DNA of 64,000 nt from Prostheceraeus crozeri (taxonomy: Eukaryota; Platyhelminthes; Polycladida; Euryleptidae): contig CAJQUW010006145.1 in assembly GCA_907163375.1 (NCBI GenBank), positions 1 through 64,000 on the forward strand, written 5' to 3'. The position numbers and the translations under genes were made by a program. Shown here piece after piece: positions 55,573 to 64,000 of this stretch; position 1 is the first letter of the stretch, and each line of letters opens with the position of its first letter. The notes beneath the pieces were generated by a model, which worked only from the letters and a program-made list of their open reading frames with translations, made no database searches and was not told the DNA's origin.

Positions 55573-56986
55573 CTAGATAGAAAAAGGGTTTACTATTTCA
55601 TCTATAATATGGGTTCATGAGGCTACAGTACAGTGCGGAAAATTGAGAAGACTGATGAGTGGCACCGTGGATCGACTTGGCTACCACCCTGTACGAATGT
55701 TTTAAGCAACTTCTTCATACTGGTTATTTGGTTGCATATGCATGTATCTATTCTTTGTTCATTTTTGATAATGAATTGCGCAAATGAAATTGGTGCATGA
55801 GAAAAACTCGCACTTTATCTAGTGCTTCTATGTTTTTAAGAAAAAAAAGCATGACTACACGGTATTAAATCCAACTTATCACCGAACTTATCCAAACCTG
55901 TCAATTAAGTACATCTGCGCGAAAAAAACAAATTCGAAAATATCAACATTCAGATGACTGAAACTTCACCTGACGTAGAATTCGAATAAATTCGTGTCTT
56001 CACGTAACTTAAAATTTTCCTTTCGCAATTTTGATCTTGTTTCCAAATTATCAATAAGTACTCACAATCATGGACAAAAGGACAGGTTGAAGATTAGTTT
56101 AGTTATGTACCAACAAGCTTTTAAGTACACAGCTGTTGTGAAAAATATGAATTTAGATACATGGGGGAAATGTTAAGTACTTTCTTTATATGATGATGAT
56201 AAACAATAATTAGGATTTTCATGGGACCAGCATTATTTGCAACTGATTAAATCACAGAACTCATCACGTGGCTTGGAGAAATCCCCGTATCAGCGGGCCT
56301 CTCGTCGCTTTCGGGCACGGGCAGGTGCATGTTGAGAGGAGCGTTCACGGGAGCGGGAAATTTTGAGCAAATAAACGCAACTGACTAGTCGTACATGAGT
56401 TAAAAAATTGATTATGTGCATTTGCTGATCCTTCAAGCATAATTGTGGCTGGCTAGAGATCTGATTCAGTCCAGAGACAGTTGAGATATAGCACGGAGTG
56501 TAGATGGAATCTGTAGAAAAATAGACTCGAATCTTCACATCCACGCTAGTGTGCACTCCTAAAAGTATACAATGCTTCGGAACGAGCATTCCTAGAGGAT
56601 CCATACAATGCCTCAGAACAGGACTTATGTTCCGCTGAATTGTCGATCCCAGGAAGGCAAGCGTTCAGATTGATATGGCGTGGCCATGGGCAGGGGACCA
56701 TTTTCATAGACATAATCAGAGCAACAAGCTTCTTCCCCGCAGTAATTTAATTTTTTACCGCATATTGGGTCACGGACAAAATGTAGGAACCGGAGTGTCA
56801 TAGCGCTAAATTGCTTGCTTGAAGTGCGCAGTATGTTCAATACAAGTTTACTCACCTCTATCAATAAAAATACCACACTGAATTAGAAGTTATGTATTGA
56901 AAATATGAAGTTTAAAATAAAAGTCACGACGTTTCGGGTGATGCTACAATCATTTTCAAGAGTAAAGCAGAATTGACGAAACTTAC
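55573..56986 (-). other. TAOK intron, 1.4 kb
   Basis: Clean GTAAGT donor and polypyrimidine-AG acceptor. Short frames at 56290-56876 show no TAOK similarity. No transposon recognised. Confidence 0.7.
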
Positions 56987-57367
56987 CTCTCTCTCTTTCT
57001 CTCTGTCTCCACTACATTCTTTAATCCGTTGTTCACGAAGCATTTTAAACATCTTTTTCTGATATTTTGCTGCTTCTCGGGACTGTTTCCTGATCTTTGA
57101 CTCTTTAATCTTAAGGTCTTTGGGAAGATTTCGACTTTGGATAGAATGCCGTTTCTTCAAGTCTGCCTCAACTCGATCCTGCTCCATCTTCTGATTTTCC
57201 TGCTCGAGTTGCTGTTGCTTTGCCAACTGCTCTTGTCGCAATTTATGTAATCGTTCTTGCAGAGCAAACTCTAATTCCCTCAAACGATCGTGATGTTGGA
57301 TGAGAAGCAGGTTCTCACATTCTTGATGCTTTTCACGCAGCTTGTATTCTTTCTTCAGTTGATCAAC
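56987..57367 (-). CDS. TAOK: TAO kinase coiled-coil exon
   Basis: 127 codons, phase 0: acceptor TTTATAG before GTTGATCAA, donor GAG followed by GTAAGT. It starts VDQLKKEYKLREKHQ and holds LLLIQHHDRLRELEFALQER, aligned with the TAOK signature LL.RQHE..(Q/R)ELE(F/Y)R. The later NLPKDLKIKESKIRKQ fits TAOK QQPK(S/N)LK..E.QIKKQ. Entirely helical with heptad pattern. Confidence 0.95.
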
Positions 57368-57690
57368 CTATAAAGATAGAGATTGATCGAGATTAGCAAT
57401 GAGAACGAAATCCGATATCCCTCATACCATTTAAGTTGTAAGTAGGGAATAGAGCCTAAAATCTTCGGCTTAGAGTGAGGTAGCATGCGTCTGTGCATGT
57501 TTCTTATAAATGAATGTCTCAAAGAAATATCATGCGAGTATTCATGGCGTTACAGACAAATTCTTTAATAGCAGATTACGAACAAAGAACTTCCATAGGC
57601 GCAATGAAATCATTTAAGAATAGATAATCATAATAGTGCGAAAGCAAATTATGTAATAATAGCAGGATGCGAAAATTCGTGATACATTAC

Positions 57691-58023
57691 CTTGAGGTCA
57701 TGCAAATATTGCATGCTTTGTCTCTTGAATCTCCTCATCTGATAAGTTGTCGATGTCTCCTGACTTCGAGTTGCAGCCTCCATAGCAGCCGCACGTTCTT
57801 CACGCGTACCATTAGTTGCAGCTTTCTTTAACGATTTAAGCTGATTTTTTGAGTTAACTGCCAATTGACGGGACAACTTTTCTTCTTTATTTGCATTTTC
57901 ACGAACTGACTTATCGTACTCGTTCCTCTGTTCGCTTCGTAGGCGCTCTAACTCTTTACCCCAACGACTTCGTTCATTCTCGAATTCTCGGTTGAGTGAC
58001 GTTTTCAAAGATTCTTCCTCGGC
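57691..58023 (-). CDS. TAOK: TAO kinase coiled-coil exon
   Basis: 111 codons, phase 0: acceptor AATTTCAG before GCCGAGGAA, donor AAG followed by GTAATG. The peptide has long charged helices (SLNREFENERSRWGKELE) and ends in YQMRRFKRQSMQYLHDLK, equivalent to the TAOK LE.RRFKR..L segment just before the LLRQHE region encoded by the next exon. The middle is more divergent than the flanking exons. Confidence 0.92.
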
Positions 58024-59453
58024 CTGAAATTGAATTATGATCAGTCAATGAAGGTGTTAATAGGAGGATTTCCTTCGGTGGATGTGACATGCAACTACTG
58101 TTGAGCGTTTCTAACAGTATCAAAGTTTTCACAGTATGTAACACTAATGTTTGACTTTTAGAGACCAACTTGAGATGATTTTTATAAACCAGTTAAGAAA
58201 GAAAATCATGATTATGCTGGACATTGTATGCTGAATACGTTACGACCCTGTATCGATCCCGTAAAACAGGTGTTTAAGAATCAGAAAATTCATGAGATTA
58301 GAATCATTAGATTAGAAATTAACTTTTTATGCAACCTGAGTAAATTTTTCAAATAGGAAAAATCTTGATCGAAATCTGAGCGACTGAACAACCATTCACA
58401 GAGATGACATAGAAATATTCAGAAATCGCAGAATCTCTCTCTTCTGGTTGTCATTTCTAGAACCTTGTTGTAGACATGTAGGCATGCTAGACCAACTGGT
58501 GATTTTACCTCCAGAAATTTCATGGACTGAAGTGACTGACCGCCTAAATTTCATGTAGAATTGACATGTCTTCTTTATTTAGCCAACACCACCAACTTGG
58601 CTAGACAGACGGAACGACTTCGACTCTTGAGGAAATAAATCTAAATTATATATTTATGCTGCCATCTTGAAACTTATAAAATAAAAAATACAAACAGAGC
58701 AGCCTGTCAATAAATAGAGGCACATTCCAAGCAAAATCCTTTCCTCCATTTGGCTGAGTTAGCCTATCCTATAAATCATCTAAACTATCTATCTTATGTG
58801 ATCAATTCTGAGCCATTTAAATAGAAATGTTGAAAATCTGGATCCATCCAACTCATGTAAAACAATGACAATCTTCCAAAGTGACGAAGAGCAAGTTGCC
58901 TTTAATTCAGAAATCACTAGAATTTATAGTAATACTAACGATCGTTTTAGAGGAAATCAGAATCAACACCGGCTATGCTCTACCTAATAAGCTATACGCA
59001 TGATCAACGAAACGAAAAATAACATGAGACGCGCCTATTAATTAATGTATACATTAGTTTATGGCACCTTCTACTTACGTTGATACAGTGGTTGCATTTC
59101 GATGCTACTATATAGCCAAGATTCGAGTCTTCGTAGTGTTGCAAAGCAGTGAGAGCACAGCTTAAAATTTTATTCTACTTATCTCTGAAGAATATCAGAT
59201 AATAGATGCGCAGCACATTCACGACTTTGTCTTCTTTTTGGTTGACATGTCAGATTATTTTCATGCTATCTATTGTTAGGATGTTACTGTTTTTTCACCA
59301 TTTTTGGCGATGAACTTATGACTTACATCTGAAGTCCTATGTCTTTGTTTGTACATGAAATAAAATATTGATGTTCATTTTGAAATACATGCTATCACAT
59401 GAAAATCAAATTTTATTCTTACAAGCAACACTACCAATACGTCAACACATTAC

Positions 59454-59690
59454 CTTATTCTTCTCTTCTAATTCCTTCAATTTCTTCTGATGTTGGCGAC
59501 GTAGTCGATTCAGACCGTTCATCTGTACCTTCCAATCTTTCGAGGCACTACCAACCATTGGCTTCATCATTTGAGAAGTCTTAATTGTGGCAAAATTATT
59601 GCTAACTGAATGGAAAGCGCCTCCTTCAACGATAGAAGGATCCAGTTGATGCATGTTGCTGCATATGGACATTGCGCTCACATCCGACGA
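59454..59690 (-). CDS. TAOK: TAO kinase exon at the start of the coiled coil
   Basis: 79 codons, phase 0: acceptor TTCATTTTAG before TCGTCGGAT, donor AAG followed by GTAATG. The first half (SAMSICSNMHQLDPS) resembles the acidic/Ser-rich linker of TAO kinases (VMSNSSVIHL). NFATIKTS matches the conserved FATI(R/K)T motif, and MNGLNRLRRQHQKKLKELEEK matches MSGYKRMRRQHQK. It is the most upstream exon I can identify. The kinase domain exons must lie beyond 64 kb or in undetected short exons before it. Confidence 0.94.
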
Positions 59691-60666
59691 CTAAAATGAA
59701 GAATGAGAACAAAACTACTCGAGAACAAAATTTGAAGGTAGCAAAACTAACGCATGTAAATCCATTGATACTTAATGCTAGCGGATATCATCGTATGAAC
59801 GTATGCCAGTGCATAATCTCTGAACTCATCACGAAGTAATTCATGTCTTGGAAGTTGTCTATTTTGAATATTTAAATTTTACACCTTGATATCACGAAGA
59901 ATAAAATACACATAACCCGTTGATATCGCTATTTGCGGCATCGGCTATTTGTCAATGATGTTACAGTTGTCATTCGAAACACTGAGTTTGGTGTCCCATA
60001 AACAGTAAGCTGAGTGCGTACAAAGAAATGAGGTCATCTGAATCAATGTATTAAAGAAAATAGAATTAGAATGCGTTAATGAAAGTGTGAGTAAGTTAAC
60101 ACGTTGATGAGAGTATACCTGATGATCACACGCGCATTCACGAACAGATACCTACTCATCAAAGAAGTAAAGAAGTTATGCGAACAAATACAGTAAGACT
60201 TTTGTCCAACTCAATTGTGAACAGTCTGAAGTTGCTTGAATTTGGCAATTATTCGCAGAATCGTAATAAAACTGATTTTCAAACTTTCTTTGTTAACATA
60301 ATTCTTTACCATGATGTAGTACCAAGTACTTTATTTGTATCAAGCATAGAGAAAGAAGTGATGTGTTCCTGAGCACATTCAGCGGATAGTTTCGGAAAAC
60401 CGATGCACTAAAGTTATTGATAATTATGGTTTATGTTGCTTTGATGGAAGAGACTCTTACACATTTATCTGATGACATAAGAAAAATTATTCAGCGATCT
60501 TGTGCCGTCTTCAGCATGTGTTCTGATAATATGAAATAAGGCGCCGTTAATGACCAAATGACAGTTGCATGTGATGTTAAACAGTGGAGAAAGAATTGCA
60601 TATTCTTATCGTTGACAGGTCAAGAGTTCATTCGAGAAATATGTCTGCACTATCCCACAGAATGAT

Positions 60667-60903
60667 GAATATGAATCAAAAATATTTCTGGGCGTTTCAC
60701 TAATTCTTGAAAATGAAAGATAAAGATTGCTTGACGCTTCGATATGTTTGCCAAGAGCATGGAACTGGAGTATTGCATCAACATAGAACTTTTGTTGATG
60801 AAATGCCCCAGTTCCATGCTTTTGACAAACATTTTATCGAAGCGTCGAGTAATTTTTATTTTTCATTTGTAAAAAGGTCGTGAAACGCTCAGAATTCATA
60901 TTC
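60667..60903. repeat. long imperfect hairpin, about 110-bp arms
   Basis: Left arm 60667-60782 and right arm 60794-60903 are inverted copies with roughly 85% pairing around an 11-nt loop; AGCATGGAACTGG and GACGCTTCGAT are exact in both arms. Probably a foldback MITE or a duplicated-inverted segment. The transcript would form a long double-stranded RNA. Confidence 0.85.
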
Positions 60904-61288
60904 ATCCTGTCACCGACCGATGACCACGTTCACTGAATCAAATCTTATAGAATGGGGCATCATCCGATTGACATCTGCACCATCCGCAAACACCAACGAA
61001 TAATTATTTAAAAAGTGAAAGTCCTAATCAATCGTTTTGTTGGTTCTAATATAAAATTCAAACAGGGCCTACTAAGCACTTTCGGTGATCTTTCATTTCA
61101 AATAAATTGGTCTTTCACCGACTAAAAAAGTAACGAGAATCGACGCTTAGATAAGATCAAGATTTCAATTACAGATCAGCACCATTCATAACTTTTGGAA
61201 CTGCTAAGAGAATAGTGCACTTATACTCAGCAGTCAGCACCTATAAACATCAGTTACAAGGAAAGAAATGTCCAACTGGACTAAAAAG

Positions 61289-62002
61289 TAGGGATGTGGA
61301 GTCCTATCATTTTGATAGGAATCCGACTCCGGGTGACAAGTATATAAAGCCTAGTTTTTTAAATAAACTGGCAACCTACATCATAGATCACTATAGGCTT
61401 ACCTGAACCTATTTTCAGTAATCATTGTTGCATCAATTATCAATCATTTCCAATGAAAGTTTTTCAAATGTCGCTTTAAGTTGGATTCCAAACGACTCGG
61501 CTCCTCCCATCTTGTTGATGTGTGCTTCACACGATTTTTCTCCAGTCTCTACCAGGCAGGGAAATCCCCATCCTTCTCCAAAAAATATGAGTTCACTTCG
61601 GTTTTAATATACACTTTAGAGGAGCAATTACACACGATTAACGTGAGGGTAAGAAGTAATGTTCTCAAACAAACTACTACTTCATTTTCGTCTCTGATGT
61701 GACCTTTGGTGCGTAGGTGTGATCGATGCTAGGTCTTATCTTCTCTATTAAATCAGCGAGTGAAAAGACAATCCTTTTTCACTATCACGGTTCATTCCCT
61801 CAACTATTACAAGCTTTGCATGCACTGCTCTCTGTACTTTTGTTTGACGGAGAAAGTTGACATCAAGACAGTGACAGCTATATGCACGAGAATAAATAAT
61901 TTGTTTGTATTATATTTCGGGTCTAGTTATAGGCCGGAGTCCTATCATTTGATAAGACTCTGACTCCATCAAAAATGATAGGACTCCGACTCCGCATCCC
62001 TG
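61289..62002. mobile_element. non-autonomous hAT element, 714 bp
   Basis: Left end TAGGGATGTGGAGTCCTATC and right end GATAGGACTCCGACTCCGCA followed by TCCCTG, inverted repeats of hAT type. A perfect 8-bp target duplication CTAAAAAG (61281-61288 and 62003-62010). Subterminal GGAGTCCTATCATT words occur in both orientations. No coding capacity. The tips resemble those of the 6.2-kb element at 44175-50371. Confidence 0.95.
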
Positions 62003-64000
62003 CTAAAAAGACATCAACTAGGTGTATATTCAGTTTAAAAGTCGAAATTCAAATCAACGCAGATTGATGAAAATTAACTTTATCTTCTTTTGCATCATAA
62101 AAATAGTATGCTCTGCAGACTAATGTGTCTTGTTGATGGCAACGCCATTCTTGTTGAAGATTCTTGCTGAATACTCACTTTTAGTAAAAATTAAAGAAAC
62201 AATGTTTCAAATATAACATCTTGTTCCGTGTAAAGCTTGAGCAAAGTTAGCTGATGTACATTTACCGATTCATAGGCTATTCATAAATCGTAGAATAAAT
62301 TTCCCAATTTTCCATCGTTTGATCACCATTGAAGTTGCTGTATTTTCCCAACAAATTCCAACAAAGAAACATCTTGTGAAACATATTAACAGTGACTGTA
62401 CGATAGTCGCACCTGCTAGCACCCAAAAAATTTAAAGTCACGATGAAGCATTTATTTTTAAATTAGTACATGGATAAAAAACAGGTTGTCTCGCGTTACG
62501 GTTATAGATGCTTCTGTGTATAATTAAGTCCTTAAATCTGGAAGATACGGTCTGTCTTTTATTACAAATGTAAGCATCAATGCTTTGAATTAAATGCAGA
62601 ATAGACTTGAATAGAGTACCAGGAAAACTGGAAAACACATCTGAGTAACCGACAAGCTTTTATAAGTGACGACTTTCTACAGCCATTATCATACATTGAT
62701 TTGTAGGTGCACAATGCCTAATGATGCCGTCTTAAGGGAGCACCATTCCGGTATTACAAATTCACTATGAGACTCCAAAATTATGTGGTCGCGGAAATAG
62801 AGATTTCAAAATTGTCAAAATGATTTATCACGCAGTTGAATTATCCAACTTTAGTCACTCAAAGATCTGACCTAGCTCCTTTCTTTCCTCAACATCAGGA
62901 AATGTATTCAGGGCGTCCATCCTATCTGATGAAAAATTCACGCACATTTCGCGTACAAGAAAAAAATTCGCACACCACTCATAACATTTCACATTAGGAC
63001 AACTTCCCAGACAACACCATGTAGCAAGACCCATTTTATTATTTCATCCAATTTACCGAAAAAATCACGGGTCCATCAGTAAAGCAACAATCCAATTGCG
63101 AATTAAATAACATCCTTAGTATGAGAGACAATGGCTATGCGAAAGGATTTTGCCGTCATTCAAGCATATTTTTGAGTAAGACTATGAGAATACCAATCAA
63201 AGCAAAATTTTCGTCAAAAAGGTGCTTGTCAACCTTTCGAATCTACTATCGTTTGGTCTAAACCTCCATTTCTCGCTAGCTCCTTCTAGCTTTTCAACAC
63301 CAGCTCTTTTTTAGCATGATGTATGTGAACACACTTCCAATACACGATGACTATGCCGGCGATCACTCAATTTAAACATTTCGTCTTAATTTTTCACAAT
63401 TGGATTCCTAAAAACATGAATAAAAAGCAAGACCTGTGATTTTAAAACGGTTACACATTTTGGATTTCATCCCCTTCTTATAACAGATACACAGAATCAG
63501 TTGATTTGCATATAGTTGCAATTACATGCATAATAAAAGATTCACTTGTGGTGTACTTCTATCAATTCTGAATAGGCCAAATATAAGATGCCGTAAGATA
63601 GAAGGCACAAGTGATATTACGGCGCCGAGGGCCTATCTGAAGTGCATCTTTTCACCTTGATCTAACTTTGGAGGGTTAAACTTACTTGATTAGAAAAAAA
63701 CAAATCTAAGTTGGCCTAGATTTCGTGTGCTTCTTTTGCTTTTGAAATTTGTATTACTTGTGGAACTAAACTTCGCATACAGCTGTGTAACTTTACTTCT
63801 TCATAATATCTATTTGACAGCTTGTATCTACATAATAATCAATTTGTGTCATAGGGTAGGAATGCAGGATTACACTGTGTGATGAGTTTTTTAGCCTCTG
63901 GAAAAATCGAAGTTCAATTATAAAGCAGTTGAAGAGACTATCACTGCTATATAATCTGGAAGCACAAGGTTTAGGTCTGCTAGCATTTGTTCAATTTCAT

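Larger units (their letters stand above)
59691..64000. other. upstream TAOK intron sequence, no further exon recognised
   Basis: No open stretch on either strand resembles the TAOK kinase or linker. It contains a long hairpin (60667-60903) and a hAT element (61289-62002). Very short exons cannot be excluded by eye. Confidence 0.5.

Noticed and set aside
61383-61425. possible small TAOK exon ending at a GTAAGC donor near 61399
   Set aside because: The frame leading into the donor closes within a few codons and no acceptor or TAOK similarity is seen.
62878-62945. small minus-strand exon (MDALNTFPDVEERKELGQ)
   Set aside because: An AG precedes it, but it ends in a stop after 21 codons and does not match any TAOK segment.

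Overview
The window is eukaryotic, AT-rich, animal-type DNA: spliced host exons with GT/AG borders, AATAAA signals, and many transposons with target-site duplications. The frequent TAGGCCTA-like words and the mix of Polinton, pogo/Tigger, hAT and tRNA-SINE elements suggest a marine invertebrate, most likely an echinoderm-like deuterostome. That assignment is inference. The only recognisable host gene is an orthologue of the TAO kinases (TAOK1/2/3). Five consecutive phase-0 exons on the minus strand (59.7 to 39.4 kb) encode its C-terminal coiled-coil half; the kinase domain must lie beyond the right edge.

Layout. 1-12.4 kb: the right-hand part of a Polinton/Maverick. It holds the 3' end of a broken protein-primed DNA polymerase and a plus-strand gene whose C-terminal half looks like a TATA-binding protein. 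A convergent minus-strand block follows: adenain-like protease, major capsid protein, basic core-like protein, a large putative structural protein, integrase with chromodomain, packaging ATPase, several unknown proteins and an IAP-like UBA-RING protein. 12.7-24.6 kb: a pogo/Tigger-like DNA transposon with a decayed transposase, carrying three insertions: a 0.53-kb hairpin MITE, a 2.0-kb hAT with a perfect 8-bp duplication, and a 5.9-kb segment with perfect 36-bp terminal inverted repeats. 25.4-29.7 kb: a second, more decayed Tigger-like transposase, split by a 2.1-kb hAT that is itself split by a 0.5-kb hAT-type MITE. 31.8-33.6 kb: another hAT remnant. 33.9-38.4 kb: a young but broken Ty3/gypsy element with both LTRs and a 5-bp duplication.

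39.3-64 kb is the TAOK locus. Its 15.6-kb last intron has absorbed a decayed LINE piece, a tRNA-derived SINE, a 6.2-kb hAT that contains a nearly complete Jockey/CR1-type LINE, and another hAT transposase fragment. Upstream of the first visible exon there is a long hairpin and a 0.7-kb hAT related to the 6.2-kb one.

The most interesting candidate for something undescribed is in the Polinton: a gene with a two-repeat TBP-like domain (and tentative PC4-like N-terminal segments). It sits in an element where several genes have TATA boxes and a recurrent TAAGCA motif just upstream of their starts, as if the element carried its own promoter-recognition protein. The 5.9-kb TIR-bounded segment with exon-like cargo but no transposase is second.
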